Positions 35,460 to 45,966 of a stretch of 64,000 bases of DNA are shown in pieces. Below the pieces are notes generated by a model. That model saw only the letters and a program-made list of their open reading frames with translations. It made no database searches and was not told the DNA's origin. Origin of the DNA: Vibrio sp. SNU_ST1. GTDB taxonomy: Bacteria > Pseudomonadota > Gammaproteobacteria > Enterobacterales > Vibrionaceae. The stretch covers positions 1,488,001 to 1,552,000 of the forward strand of contig NZ_CP130748.1 of NCBI RefSeq assembly GCF_030563405.1. The letters are read 5' to 3'. A program made the translations under genes and the position numbers. Positions within the stretch are counted from its first letter, which is position 1, and every line of letters begins with the position of its first letter.

Positions 35460-36143
35460 ATGAAATGGATTCTACTATTTTTATCTTGTTTAAGTTTTGT
35501 TGCTTTTGGGAGTGAGGTCGCTTCAAGCGACCAGCAATCAAAAAGTGATAGCAATCTATCTCATTTTGACCTTCCTTTACTGCTTGGTGATTGGTATTTG
35601 ATGAACCCTGATCCTGAACAAGGTACTGAAAATTTTAGAGCGATAAAGCTAACCCTTGATTCAAATTATTCATTCTCCATTGATATTCAAAAGAAAGACT
35701 ACAGTGTCGACCATTGGGAAGGCTTGTATAACGCCAATGAAGATACCATTATTTTGGGTTTAAACACCTCTGAACCACAAGTTTACGCCTATAGCAGTAA
35801 CCATAATATGTTGAACCTCAACGGTGTCATGTTTACAAAAGCCTTACCGAATGCACTGGCAGGTATTTGGTCGAGTGCTGAACTTTCAGGTAGCGACCTG
35901 CGCGCGAGTAACATTCAAAAAATGGATTTAGTGCTTCAACCTGACTTTGTATTTATGTTCAGAGTGTCGGATGAAGTGGGGAGTGAAGTTGTTCGTCGTG
36001 GGGTGTATTACACAGAAGGCGATCAATTGGTACTTCTGTATGAAAATGGCGAGCACGGCACTCGTTACACATTAAACAGCGACGTGTTGACGCTTCAAGG
36101 TGAAGAAGGCGACATGTTTGCAGTGCTTAATCGTATTCGATAA
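35460..36143 (+). CDS. Small secreted protein of unknown function
   Basis: 227 residues from ATG 35460, which has a GAGGGGG ribosome-binding site. The frame reaches GTG 35427, but the added residues precede an obvious signal peptide (MKWILLFLSCLSFVAFGS, cleavage about residue 18) and are rejected. The mature protein is beta-rich with two similar halves: LLLGDWYLMNPD and LAGIWSSAEL each open a segment of alternating strands (FSIDIQKKDY; FMFRVSDE). This suggests a duplicated lipocalin-like or META-like fold. It is probably periplasmic. Not recognised as a named family. Confidence 0.8.
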   Translation: MKWILLFLSCLSFVAFGSEVASSDQQSKSDSNLSHFDLPLLLGDWYLMNPDPEQGTENFRAIKLTLDSNYSFSIDIQKKDYSVDHWEGLYNANEDTIILGLNTSEPQVYAYSSNHNMLNLNGVMFTKALPNALAGIWSSAELSGSDLRASNIQKMDLVLQPDFVFMFRVSDEVGSEVVRRGVYYTEGDQLVLLYENGEHGTRYTLNSDVLTLQGEEGDMFAVLNRIR

Positions 36144-36242
36144 GTACGAGTTTTAGCCCTAAAATTGAACTTGTTGATAATATGGCTCACAGTTCGTTTA
36201 TTAGCCGTTCCTTTCTGATTTGGTTGATTAAATAGCAAAACA

Positions 36243-36274
36243 TGGAGGCGTTTTACTACAATGCCTCCTTTTTT
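36243..36274 (+). terminator. Terminator of the secreted-protein gene
   Basis: Stem GGAGGC / GCCTCC with a 13-base loop and a T-run. Confidence 0.65.
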
Positions 36275-36361
36275 CAATATTCCCCTTGTGTTCTTGGCCC
36301 TCAACCTTTAGATATATACAGTTAAAATACAATTACGTATAACGATCAAAAGGAACCCGTC

Positions 36362-38968
36362 ATGGCACATACACCTCAAGCCAAGTATCGTAAAGATTAT
36401 CAATCACCATCTCACACTATTTCTCAAATCGATCTTACTTTCGATTTGTACGATTCAGCGTCCATCATTACGGCGGTGTCTAGTGTTAAGCAAGAGAAAG
36501 ATAGTTCGACCTTAGTACTTGATGGTGAAGGTTTGACGTTGGTTTCTGTTTTAGTTGAGGGTCAAGAGTGGACGCAATTTGAGCAATCTGAAACTCAACT
36601 AACACTAAGCGGACTACCGAAAGATTTCACACTCACGATCGTGACGGAAGTAAACCCTGAAGGGAATAGTGCACTTGAAGGTTTGTATAAGTCGGGTGGT
36701 GCGTTCTGTACTCAGTGTGAAGCTGAAGGTTTCCGTCGTATTACTTACTACATGGATCGCCCTGATGTATTGGCAAAATTCACCACAACCGTAATCGCAG
36801 ACAAAGCAGAAAATCCATTCTTACTCAGTAATGGTAACCGTATAGACGAAGGTGATGTTGAAAATGGTCGTCACTGGGTTAAGTGGCAAGACCCACACCC
36901 AAAACCTGCTTACTTGTTTGCACTTGTTGCCGGCGACTTTGATGTACTTCGAGACACTTACACCACACAATCGGGTCGTAACGTTGACCTCGAAATCTTT
37001 GTCGACAAAGGTAATCTAGACCGCGCAAACCACGCGATGGTGTCTTTGATTAACTCAATGAAGTGGGACGAAGAGCGTTTCAATCTTGAGTATGACTTAG
37101 ACATCTACATGATCGTAGCTGTTGATTTCTTCAACATGGGCGCGATGGAAAACAAAGGCCTGAACGTATTCAACTCTAAGTTTGTTTTAGCGAACGACCA
37201 AACTGCAACGGATACCGATTACCTAGGCATCGAAGCGGTAATCGGTCACGAATATTTCCATAACTGGACCGGTAACCGAGTGACGTGTCGCGATTGGTTC
37301 CAACTAAGCTTGAAAGAAGGCTTAACCGTATTCCGTGACCAAGAGTTCTCATCTGATCTTGGTTCTCGCGCAGTAAATCGAATCAACAATGTTCGCATTA
37401 TTCGCGGGCCACAATTTGCAGAAGATGCAAGTCCAATGTCTCACCCAATTCGTCCAGAAAAAGTGATAGAAATGAATAACTTCTACACATTGACGGTGTA
37501 CGAAAAGGGCAGCGAAGTGATCCGAATGATCCACACATTGTTGGGTGAAGACGGCTTCCAAAAAGGCATGAAGCTTTACTTTGAACGTCACGATGGCACC
37601 GCTGCAACTTGCGAAGATTTCGTTGCTGCAATGGAAGATGCGTCGGGCGTTGACTTGTCCCAGTTCCGTTTATGGTACAGCCAGTCTGGTACGCCGACGC
37701 TGTCTGTTGAAAGTTACTACGACGCAGACAAAAAAGAGTACACGTTAACGACTCGCCAAGTAACAGCGCCAACTCATGAGCAAACGGAAAAGCAAGCTCT
37801 GCATATTCCTTTTGATATCGAGTTATACACCGCTGCTGGCGAAGTCGTTGAGTTACAATGTAACGGAAAGCCAGTTCACAACGTACTTGATGTGAAAGAA
37901 GCGGTACAAACGTTCGTGTTTGAAAACGTTTCAGAGCAACCGATCCCATCGCTACTGCGTGAATTTTCTGCGCCAGTGAAACTGGAGTACGACTATTCAG
38001 ATGAAGAGCTGATCTTCTTGATGGTGAATGCTCGCAATGAATTTTCTCGTTGGGATGCGGGCCAAATGCTGCTAGCGAAATACATCCGTAGCAATGTAGA
38101 TAACGTTCAACAAGGTCAAAAGTTTGAACTTTCTGCTTCTGTTGTTGATGCATTCCGCGGGGTACTACTTAGTGATTCACTAGAACCTGCGTTTATTGCA
38201 GAAATGCTTTCTCTTCCGAGTCATAACGAAGTGTCGGGTTGGTATGAGCGTGTTGATATTGATGCGGTCGCATCTGTTCTTAACTCAATGAAAGTAACAC
38301 TAGCTGCAGAACTTGAAGACGAGTTAGCGGCGGTTTATCACAGCAATGCACTAACAGAATACACGATCGATCACGATTCGATTGGTAAGCGTACTCTACG
38401 TAAAGTTTGTCTAAGTTACTTAGCGCATACTGAAAAGGGTAATGACTTGGCTGTTGCTATGTACCAACAAGCAAACAACATGACAGATACAATGGCAGCG
38501 ATGGGCGCGGCGAACAGTGCGCAACTCCCATGTCGTGAAACTTTAATGGCGGATTACAGCGATAAGTGGAAACACGATGGCCTTGTCATGGACAAGTGGT
38601 TTGCATTACAAGGTACAAACCCAAGTTCAAACGCACTTGAAGTAATTAAAGCGTCGATGTCGCACCAAGCGTTCAGTTTGAAGAACCCGAACCGTACCCG
38701 TAACTTGGTAGGTTCGTTCCTAAACATGAACCCGGTTCAATTCCACGACAAGTCTGGTCAGGGCTATGAGTTTGCAGGTGAAATCTTGCGTGAGCTTAAC
38801 AGCAGTAACCCGCAAGTGGCGTCGCGTTTGATTGACCCGCTACTTAAGTTCCGAAAGTACGATGATGAACGCCAAGCTCTAATCAAAAAAGAACTTGAGA
38901 CGCTGAAGAACATGGACAACCTTGCAAAAGACTTATTCGAGAAAGTGGCAAAAGCACTAGAGGTTTAA
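36362..38968 (+). CDS. pepN: Aminopeptidase N
   Basis: 868 residues (E. coli 870), an M1 zinc aminopeptidase that removes N-terminal residues from peptides in the cytoplasm. The substrate-recognition loop is MGAMENKGLN. The zinc site is HEYFHNWTGN with His296, Glu297 and His300, and the third ligand Glu lies in LSLKEGLTVF. The beta-barrel N-terminal domain and the helical C-terminal domain (about 540-868) are complete. AAAGGAACC precedes ATG 36362. It is a monocistronic gene with its own terminator. Confidence 0.97.
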   Translation: MAHTPQAKYRKDYQSPSHTISQIDLTFDLYDSASIITAVSSVKQEKDSSTLVLDGEGLTLVSVLVEGQEWTQFEQSETQLTLSGLPKDFTLTIVTEVNPEGNSALEGLYKSGGAFCTQCEAEGFRRITYYMDRPDVLAKFTTTVIADKAENPFLLSNGNRIDEGDVENGRHWVKWQDPHPKPAYLFALVAGDFDVLRDTYTTQSGRNVDLEIFVDKGNLDRANHAMVSLINSMKWDEERFNLEYDLDIYMIVAVDFFNMGAMENKGLNVFNSKFVLANDQTATDTDYLGIEAVIGHEYFHNWTGNRVTCRDWFQLSLKEGLTVFRDQEFSSDLGSRAVNRINNVRIIRGPQFAEDASPMSHPIRPEKVIEMNNFYTLTVYEKGSEVIRMIHTLLGEDGFQKGMKLYFERHDGTAATCEDFVAAMEDASGVDLSQFRLWYSQSGTPTLSVESYYDADKKEYTLTTRQVTAPTHEQTEKQALHIPFDIELYTAAGEVVELQCNGKPVHNVLDVKEAVQTFVFENVSEQPIPSLLREFSAPVKLEYDYSDEELIFLMVNARNEFSRWDAGQMLLAKYIRSNVDNVQQGQKFELSASVVDAFRGVLLSDSLEPAFIAEMLSLPSHNEVSGWYERVDIDAVASVLNSMKVTLAAELEDELAAVYHSNALTEYTIDHDSIGKRTLRKVCLSYLAHTEKGNDLAVAMYQQANNMTDTMAAMGAANSAQLPCRETLMADYSDKWKHDGLVMDKWFALQGTNPSSNALEVIKASMSHQAFSLKNPNRTRNLVGSFLNMNPVQFHDKSGQGYEFAGEILRELNSSNPQVASRLIDPLLKFRKYDDERQALIKKELETLKNMDNLAKDLFEKVAKALEV

Positions 38969-39019
38969 GTTAGCAGCAGTTCGTTCAGGTAAACAGTTTA
39001 CTAACTAACGAAACGTCAT

Positions 39020-39052
39020 CAGTGGTAGAGAATATCTGCCACTGTTTTTTTT
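39020..39052 (+). terminator. Terminator of pepN
   Basis: Stem CAGTGGTAGA / TCTGCCACTG (one G-U pair), followed by eight T. Confidence 0.85.
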
Positions 39053-39086
39053 GTTTCTGGGTTATCGAATTTTCGATAAGCTAGAG

Positions 39087-39125
39087 CAGTTTCAGTTTCA
39101 GTTTCAGTTTCAGTTTCAGTTTCAG
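39087..39125. repeat. Hexanucleotide microsatellite (CAGTTT)6.5
   Basis: Six perfect CAGTTT units plus CAG, between pepN and the DUF2835 gene, ending 51 bases before ATG 39177. Such runs change length by slippage. Confidence 0.97.
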
Positions 39126-39176
39126 ACATCGTTAAGTGCCAAAAACACCGGCACTGTATGTTTATACAGGTATCGT

Positions 39177-39395
39177 ATGAATCGCTATATTTTCCAACTT
39201 AACATCTCATATCAGCAGTTTTTGGCTAGCTACTCGGGTGCAGCAAGTAAAGTTCAAGTGATAACAACAACAGGATTGCGCTTACAGCTACCTGCAACTC
39301 GCTTCAGACCATTTCTTACACAAATAGGGGTTAGAGGACAGTTTAGGTTAACAACTGACCAAAAAAATAAGTTTATTAAGTTGGAAGCTCTGTAA
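39177..39395 (+). CDS. DUF2835 family small protein
   Basis: 72 residues from ATG 39177. The open frame extends upstream through the hexanucleotide repeat, giving a QF-repeat that no family member has, so the internal ATG is chosen. The sequence (YIFQLNISYQQFLASYSG, then LQLPATRFRPFLTQIGVRG and FRLTTD) follows the DUF2835 pattern. It is a small, basic, probably cytoplasmic protein of unknown function. The upstream ACAGG is a modest ribosome-binding site. Confidence 0.8.
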   Translation: MNRYIFQLNISYQQFLASYSGAASKVQVITTTGLRLQLPATRFRPFLTQIGVRGQFRLTTDQKNKFIKLEAL

Positions 39396-39623
39396 AGCTT
39401 GGCGTGCCTAGTGAGTTAAAGGGAATCTTAATCACATAATCAAACATTTCACCTCTTACCACCTCTAAAACAATTAACTATTTATCAATAATGCTTTTAC
39501 AATAAATAAATGCATTACCTTTGCTTAACTCGTTAGTAGAACTGGCCTTGAAGGCTTGATTCAAACGCTAGCTTAAGTAAGCCCCCTAATAATAAAATAA
39601 AATTCTAATTGTGGAGTGTGACT

Positions 39624-42600
39624 ATGACCGCACGTGAAACTGTGGTTCCAGTTTTACTTGAAAAAGTTTACAAACTGATTCAAGACAAACTTGACCTTGC
39701 TCATCGACCTCTCGTAACTCAACTTGCTCAACATTTGTTTAGTAATGTTTCTCACGACGATCTAACTCAGAGAAACGAATCCGATTTATATGGTGCTGTA
39801 GTTAGCTTATGGCATCACATCAATGAAAAGAAAGCTGACCAAATCTCTGTTCGTGTTTTTAACCCGACAGTAAGTCGTCAAGGTTGGCAATCTACTCACA
39901 CTATCGTAGAGATAGTCGTACCAGATAGCCCATTCCTTGTAGACTCTGTAAAAATGGCGCTGACTCGCCTAGACCTTTCTTCTCACCTTATGCTTCACAA
40001 TCCAACACAAATCTCTCGCTCTGATAAGGGTAGTGTTGTCGGCGTTAGCAATAACGAAGGTGCATTCCAATCGCTTTTCCATATCGAAGTAGACCGTCTT
40101 AGCAGCAAAGCTGAAATGACAGCGCTCAAAACGGAGCTACTGGATATCTTTACCGATACTGGTTTAGTCGTGAACGATTGGCTGAAGATGGTTGAAAAAC
40201 TTGAGGAAGTAACGAATCAAGTTGAAAAGCAAAAAGAAAGCATTCCTGTAGACGGTCAACGTTTTGATGAGACGTTGGCGTTTCTTCGTTGGTTAGGCGA
40301 GCACAACTTTACGTTCATGGGCTACAAGGAATATGACCTTGTTTCTGTAAATGGCGACACAGAACTACAACCGACCAAGGAGCAAGGTCTTGGTTTGTTT
40401 GCGAATTCAGATCGTGTGCGTAACGTTAAGCTGTCTGAGTTTTCTGATTCGGCACGTCTTGAAGCCAAAAAGCCTTATGTACTTATCGTAACCAAGGGCA
40501 ACACGGCTTCACGCATTCACCGCCCAGCTTATAATGATTACATTGGTATTAAGAAGTTCGATAAGAACGGTAAAGTCATTGGTGAACACCGCTTTACTGG
40601 TCTTTACACCTCTGCCGTTTATAACCAAACCGTTGAAACGATTCCTCTTGTTCGCGAGAAAGTAGAGCGTATCTTAGACGCGAGTGGTTACCGTGAAGGT
40701 TCATACTCTTACAAAGCACTGCACAACATTCTAGAAAACTACCCGCGAGATGAACTGCTTCAAGCTCGTGAAGAAGAACTGCTTGAAGTCGGTACTGGCG
40801 TAGTTCAAATGCAAGATCGCGATCTTCTGCGTTTGTTTGTTCGCAAAGACCCGTTTGGCCGTTTCTTTAGCTGCATGGTTTACGTTACCAAAGATCGTTA
40901 CAATACCGAACTTCGTCGTCAAACCCAACGCATCTTGAAGCAGTATTTCGGTTGCGAAGAAGAGGTCGAATTCACGACATACTTCTCTGAAAGCCCACTG
41001 GCAAGAACGCACTATATTGTTCGTGTTGATAACAACAACATGGATGTGGACGTGAAAACAATTGAGCAAAATTTAATGGAAGTATCGTCTACGTGGGATG
41101 ACCGCCTGTCTGAATCAATCGTTGCTAACTTCGGTGAGAGCAAAGGTCTTCCGTTATCGAAAGAGTACATGCGTGCATTCCCACGTTCGTACAAAGAAGA
41201 CATGATGCCTGGTTCTGCTGTTGCAGACATCGAGCGTCTAGAAGCACTAAGTGAAGACAACAAACTGGGTATGCTTTTCTACCGTCCTCAAGAAGAGGCA
41301 GTAGACTCTAAAGCTGTTCGTTTGAAGCTGTTCTACCACAGTGATGAGCCGATTCACCTGTCTGATGTTATGCCAATGCTTGAAAACTTTGGCCTGCGCG
41401 TTATTGGTGAATCACCTTATGAAGTACGCAAGACCAATGGGGTGACTTATTGGATCCTTGATTTCTCGATGCTGCATAAGAGTGACAAGACGATTGATCT
41501 TCGTGAAGCGCGCGATCTATTCCAACAAGCCTTTGCTGCGATTTGGGAGGGTGAATTAGACAGCGATGGTTTTAACCGCTTGGTATTGGGTGCTGCTCTT
41601 TCTGGCCGTGAAATCTCAATCTTACGTGCGTATGCGCGTTACATGCGCCAAGTGGGTTTCCCATTTAGCCAACAATACATTGAAGACACATTGTCTCATT
41701 ACCCAGATCTAGCGAAAGGGTTAGTGAGCTTATTCGGCAAGCGTTTTGATCCTAAATTAAAGGGTAGCGCGAAAGGCCAACAAGATCTTATTAAGAAGAT
41801 CACTGAACAGTTGGATCATGTAGAAAGCTTGGATGATGATCGTATCATTCGTCGTTACATGGAAATGATCACAGCAACGCTTCGTACTAACTACTACCAG
41901 TTAGACGACAACAAACAGTCTAAACCTTGGTTGGCTCTGAAAATGAGACCAAGCGAGATCCCAGATATCCCAGCGCCGGTTCCTGCGTTTGAGATCTTCG
42001 TTTACGCACCAGACATTGAAGGTGTGCATCTACGTGGCGGTAAAGTCGCTCGTGGTGGTTTACGTTGGTCAGATCGTCAAGAGGATTTCCGTACTGAGAT
42101 TCTAGGCCTAGTTAAAGCACAACAAGTTAAGAACACAGTAATTGTACCGGTTGGTGCAAAAGGTGGTTTCGTTTGTAAGCGTCAGCACACTATGTCTGGC
42201 CGAGACGAGATCTTCGCTGAAGGTCAACGTTGTTACAAGCGCTTCATCCGTGCACTACTAGACGTATCAGACAACATCATTGAAGGTGAGGTTATTCCAC
42301 CTAAGAGCGTTGTTCGTCACGATGAAGATGATCCGTATTTGGTTGTTGCCGCCGATAAAGGTACCGCAACGTTCTCAGATCTAGCAAACTCAGTATCTGC
42401 TGAATACAATTTCTGGTTAGGCGATGCATTTGCCTCTGGTGGCTCTAACGGTTATGACCATAAAGCTATGGGAATAACGGCGAAAGGCGGCTGGGAATCT
42501 GTTAAACGTCACTTCCGTGAAATGGGCATCAACTGTCAAACAACGGACTTCACCGCTATCGGTGTAGGTGATATGGCGGGCGATGTGTTTGGTAACGGCA

Positions 42601-44465
42601 TGCTGTTGTCTAAGCATATTCGTATGCAAGCTGCGTTTAACCACATGCATATTTTCATCGACCCGAATCCAGAATCAGCATCAAGCTGGGTAGAGCGTGA
42701 GCGCTTGTTTAATCTACCTCGCTCAAGCTGGGAAGATTACAACAAAGACCTGATTTCTCAAGGTGGTGGCATTTTCTCTCGTCGAGCGAAGTCTATCTCT
42801 CTGACGCCTGAAATTCAGAAAATGCTGGGTACTAAGAAAGCATCAATGGCACCGAATGATTTGATCAAAGCGATCTTGTCTATGCAGGTTGATCTTCTTT
42901 GGAATGGTGGTATCGGTACTTACGTTAAGTCTTCAAACGAGACTCATACAGATGTAGGTGACCGTGCAAATGACGTGCTGCGTATCGATGGCCGTGACCT
43001 AAAAGCTAAAGTTGTTGGTGAAGGCGGTAACTTGGGTATGACTCAACTGGGTCGTATTGAATACGCGCTGACGGGTGGCCGAGTTAATACCGACTTTGTT
43101 GATAACGTTGGTGGTGTTGACTGTTCGGATAATGAAGTAAACATTAAGATCTTCTTGAATGGTTTGGTGTCTAATGGTGATCTAACCGTTAAGCAACGTA
43201 ACCAAGTGCTTGAATCGATGGAAGATGAAGTTGGCGAAATCGTTCTAGACGACGCATATTGTCAAGCTGAGTCTATTTCGGTTACTGAGCATCAAGGTGT
43301 TGGTTTAGTAAAAGAGCAAATCCGCTTTATTCATACAATGGAAAAAGCAGGGTACTTGGATCGTGGTTTGGAATACATCCCAGATGACGAAACACTGCTC
43401 GAGCGTGAAAAACAGGGCCAAGGCCTAACAAGACCTGAGCTTTCTGTACTTGTCGCTTACGGAAAAATGGTGCTTAAAGAAGATCTTGTTAGTGATGATA
43501 TCGCTAATGATGAATTCCATGCTCAACAGCTTATGCAGTACTTCCCAACAGCGTTACGTCGTAACTATTCTCAGCACATGGATAATCATCCACTACGTTC
43601 TGAAATCATTGCGACGGCACTGGCTAATCAAATGGTTAACGAGATGGGCTGTAACTTCGTTACTCGTTTGCAAGAAGAGACGGGCGCGAATATTGTTGAT
43701 ATTGCCAATGCTTACGCGGCATCACGTGAAATCTATGGTCTTGGCAAAGTTCTGAAGAGCATCCGTGAACTGGACAATGTTTCAAGTTCTGAAGCTCAAT
43801 ATGAATTAATCTACCATGTTCGCCGTACACTTCGTCGCTTGGCTCGTTGGTTGCTAAGAAACCGTAGCGGTAAACAGTCAGTGAAAGCACTGATTGAACT
43901 TTACCAAGGTGATGTTCTTACTATCACAGAGAAACTGGATGAAAACCTAGTGGCTTCTGAAGTAGAAGAGCATAACGCAATGGCACAGCTATGGATTGAC
44001 CAAGGCGTAAACGCTGAGTTGGCTAATTCGGTTGCGCGTTTGTCTAGCTTGTACTCGGCACTGGATATATCCACAGTAGCTCGTGAGACGGGTAAAACAG
44101 TACAACAAGCGTCGAAGCTTTACTTCAACCTTGGCGATCGTTTGTCTCTGCACTGGTTCTTGAAGCAAATCAATGGTCAAGCTGTAGATAACAACTGGCA
44201 AGCACTAGCGCGTGCAGCATTCAGAGAAGATCTGGATTGGCAGCAACGTCAGCTAACTGGCCAAGTGCTTAACTGCGGTTGTGCTTCAGACATCGATGTG
44301 ATTAAAGCGCTTGATGATTGGATGGAAAGTAACTCTGTTTCTCTACATCGTTGGGAAAGTATCCTCAATGAATTCAAAGTGGGCTCGGTTCATGAGTTTG
44401 CCAAGTTCTCAGTAGCACTGCGTGAATTGATGTTGTTAAATCTAAATTGCATGTCGACAGATTAG
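39624..44465 (+). CDS. NAD-specific glutamate dehydrogenase, large type
   Basis: 1,613 residues from ATG 39624, with GGAG upstream; the frame reaches TTG 39609, which is less likely. This is the 180-kDa class, which deaminates glutamate to 2-oxoglutarate with NAD. ACT-like regulatory modules in the N-terminal half are followed by the catalytic core. GGLRWSDRQEDFRTE with VPVGAKGGF is the glutamate and lysine site, and VVGEGGNLGMTQ the dinucleotide fold. A long C-terminal helical domain completes it. It supplies carbon and ammonia from amino acids, a role compatible with the amino-acid transporter in the same window. Confidence 0.96.
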   Translation: MTARETVVPVLLEKVYKLIQDKLDLAHRPLVTQLAQHLFSNVSHDDLTQRNESDLYGAVVSLWHHINEKKADQISVRVFNPTVSRQGWQSTHTIVEIVVPDSPFLVDSVKMALTRLDLSSHLMLHNPTQISRSDKGSVVGVSNNEGAFQSLFHIEVDRLSSKAEMTALKTELLDIFTDTGLVVNDWLKMVEKLEEVTNQVEKQKESIPVDGQRFDETLAFLRWLGEHNFTFMGYKEYDLVSVNGDTELQPTKEQGLGLFANSDRVRNVKLSEFSDSARLEAKKPYVLIVTKGNTASRIHRPAYNDYIGIKKFDKNGKVIGEHRFTGLYTSAVYNQTVETIPLVREKVERILDASGYREGSYSYKALHNILENYPRDELLQAREEELLEVGTGVVQMQDRDLLRLFVRKDPFGRFFSCMVYVTKDRYNTELRRQTQRILKQYFGCEEEVEFTTYFSESPLARTHYIVRVDNNNMDVDVKTIEQNLMEVSSTWDDRLSESIVANFGESKGLPLSKEYMRAFPRSYKEDMMPGSAVADIERLEALSEDNKLGMLFYRPQEEAVDSKAVRLKLFYHSDEPIHLSDVMPMLENFGLRVIGESPYEVRKTNGVTYWILDFSMLHKSDKTIDLREARDLFQQAFAAIWEGELDSDGFNRLVLGAALSGREISILRAYARYMRQVGFPFSQQYIEDTLSHYPDLAKGLVSLFGKRFDPKLKGSAKGQQDLIKKITEQLDHVESLDDDRIIRRYMEMITATLRTNYYQLDDNKQSKPWLALKMRPSEIPDIPAPVPAFEIFVYAPDIEGVHLRGGKVARGGLRWSDRQEDFRTEILGLVKAQQVKNTVIVPVGAKGGFVCKRQHTMSGRDEIFAEGQRCYKRFIRALLDVSDNIIEGEVIPPKSVVRHDEDDPYLVVAADKGTATFSDLANSVSAEYNFWLGDAFASGGSNGYDHKAMGITAKGGWESVKRHFREMGINCQTTDFTAIGVGDMAGDVFGNGMLLSKHIRMQAAFNHMHIFIDPNPESASSWVERERLFNLPRSSWEDYNKDLISQGGGIFSRRAKSISLTPEIQKMLGTKKASMAPNDLIKAILSMQVDLLWNGGIGTYVKSSNETHTDVGDRANDVLRIDGRDLKAKVVGEGGNLGMTQLGRIEYALTGGRVNTDFVDNVGGVDCSDNEVNIKIFLNGLVSNGDLTVKQRNQVLESMEDEVGEIVLDDAYCQAESISVTEHQGVGLVKEQIRFIHTMEKAGYLDRGLEYIPDDETLLEREKQGQGLTRPELSVLVAYGKMVLKEDLVSDDIANDEFHAQQLMQYFPTALRRNYSQHMDNHPLRSEIIATALANQMVNEMGCNFVTRLQEETGANIVDIANAYAASREIYGLGKVLKSIRELDNVSSSEAQYELIYHVRRTLRRLARWLLRNRSGKQSVKALIELYQGDVLTITEKLDENLVASEVEEHNAMAQLWIDQGVNAELANSVARLSSLYSALDISTVARETGKTVQQASKLYFNLGDRLSLHWFLKQINGQAVDNNWQALARAAFREDLDWQQRQLTGQVLNCGCASDIDVIKALDDWMESNSVSLHRWESILNEFKVGSVHEFAKFSVALRELMLLNLNCMSTD

Positions 44466-44491
44466 TGATTAGATAAAACGAAAGACACAAG

Positions 44492-44516
44492 GGCAGGCCA
44501 TAAGGTCTGCCTTTTT
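44492..44516 (+). terminator. Terminator of the NAD-GDH gene
   Basis: Stem GGCAGGCC / GGTCTGCC (one G-U pair) with an ATAA loop and T5. Confidence 0.85.
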
Positions 44517-44756
44517 CGTTTCTATAAAGTGGCATCAGTAGGTCTAACGATTGTTGACGGACCCACTTCGACGGACACCTTGTTTGTTGTTAAAAGAGTG
44601 GGTGGCTGTAATATGGTAGAGACTAGAAATGAGTAAACTGACTGCAGAAACGATAACGTTTGCTTAATAAAGAACCTCATTCGCTAACAAACTCGATTAT
44701 CTTACCCTTACAGACAGTAATAGATTGAATAGTTGGGTAAATAAGTAAATAATATC

Positions 44757-44780
44757 GCCCCGTTTACACGGGGCTTTTTT
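44757..44780 (+). promoter_or_regulatory. Intrinsic-terminator hairpin in the pyrD leader (candidate attenuator)
   Basis: Perfect 7-bp stem GCCCCGT (44757-44763) / ACGGGGC (44768-44774) with a TTAC loop and six T. It lies only 14 bases before the pyrD ATG and just before its GGAGG ribosome-binding site. The preceding gene already has a terminator at 44492. It could be a UTP-sensitive attenuator or a transcript-5' hairpin. Confidence 0.6.
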
Positions 44781-44794
44781 CTATCGGAGGCACA

Positions 44795-45805
44795 ATGCTC
44801 TACCGTCTAGCCAGAACTGGCTTTTTCCAACTTGATGCCGAAAAGGCACATGATCTTGCAATTCAAAATTTCAAACGCTTCACAGGCACTCCTATTGATC
44901 TTTTGTATCGCCAACAATTACCTAATCGACCTGTAGAATGCATGGGTCTTACTTTTAAAAACCCAGTTGGCCTAGCTGCTGGCCTAGATAAAAACGGCGA
45001 ATGTATTGATGCATTTGGCGCAATGGGTTTTGGTTTCGTAGAAGTAGGAACGGTGACTCCTCGTCCACAAGCAGGTAATGACAAACCACGTCTGTTCCGT
45101 CTTGTTGAAGCTGAAGGTATCATCAACCGCATGGGGTTCAATAACCTAGGCGTGGACAATCTTATTGAGAACGTTAAGAAGTCGAACTACGACGGCATCT
45201 TAGGTATCAACATCGGTAAGAATAAAGACACACCAATTGAAAAGGGCGCTGAAGATTACTTGATCTGTATGGAGAAGGTATATCAATACGCTGGTTACAT
45301 TGCTGTGAACATCTCTTCACCCAATACTCCAGGACTTCGCTCTCTACAATACGGCGAAGCTCTAGACGATCTATTGTCTGAACTTAAAACGAAACAATCT
45401 GAACTAGAAGAGAAGCATGGTAAATATGTTCCTCTTGCTCTTAAGATTGCTCCGGATCTAAGTGATGACGAAATTAGCCAAATTTGTGAATCATTGATCA
45501 AAAATAAGATCGATGGTGTAATCGCAACAAACACAACATTGGATCGTTCAATCGTTGAAGGCATGAAACATTGCGATGAAGCGGGTGGCCTAAGTGGACG
45601 TCCTGTTCAATCTCGCAGTACGGAAGTGGTTCGTAAACTTCACGAAGAACTTGGTGACGCATTACCGATCATCGGGGTAGGTGGCGTTGATTCGTATGTT
45701 GCTGCGAAAGAGAAAATGATGGCAGGCGCGAAGCTTGTACAAGTTTACTCTGGTTTCATCTACAAAGGCCCAGGTCTTGTAGGCGACATCGTTAAAAATT
45801 TATAG
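44795..45805 (+). CDS. pyrD: Dihydroorotate dehydrogenase (quinone)
   Basis: 336 residues, class 2 DHODH, identical in length to E. coli PyrD. It oxidises dihydroorotate to orotate at the inner membrane and passes electrons to quinone. The N-terminal amphipathic helices ([20 protein letters not shown]) are the membrane and quinone site. The FMN barrel contains [38 protein letters not shown] (with the class 2 catalytic Ser) and [19 protein letters not shown] precedes ATG. zapC follows, as in E. coli. Confidence 0.97.
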   Translation: MLYRLARTGFFQLDAEKAHDLAIQNFKRFTGTPIDLLYRQQLPNRPVECMGLTFKNPVGLAAGLDKNGECIDAFGAMGFGFVEVGTVTPRPQAGNDKPRLFRLVEAEGIINRMGFNNLGVDNLIENVKKSNYDGILGINIGKNKDTPIEKGAEDYLICMEKVYQYAGYIAVNISSPNTPGLRSLQYGEALDDLLSELKTKQSELEEKHGKYVPLALKIAPDLSDDEISQICESLIKNKIDGVIATNTTLDRSIVEGMKHCDEAGGLSGRPVQSRSTEVVRKLHEELGDALPIIGVGGVDSYVAAKEKMMAGAKLVQVYSGFIYKGPGLVGDIVKNL

Positions 45806-45966
45806 CCCCGAAAACCAAAGCTTTTATAAATCTAGCTTTTATAAACCCAGTGCTTATATAAACAGAGTTATCAAAAAGATTTGGTTATTTTAGGAAAGCT
45901 ATAATTTTGCATCGTCTTACTAAAAGAGACACTGTAACTCACTGAGTTGTAGAGAAAAGCGATAAG

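Noticed and set aside
37398..38153. 251-codon minus-strand frame inside pepN
   Set aside because: It is antisense to a fully conserved gene, with no ribosome-binding site and no recognisable domain.
39051..39176. N-terminal extension of the DUF2835 frame through the CAGTTT repeat
   Set aside because: It overlaps the pepN terminator tail and would give a Gln-Phe repeat absent from the family; ATG 39177 fits better.
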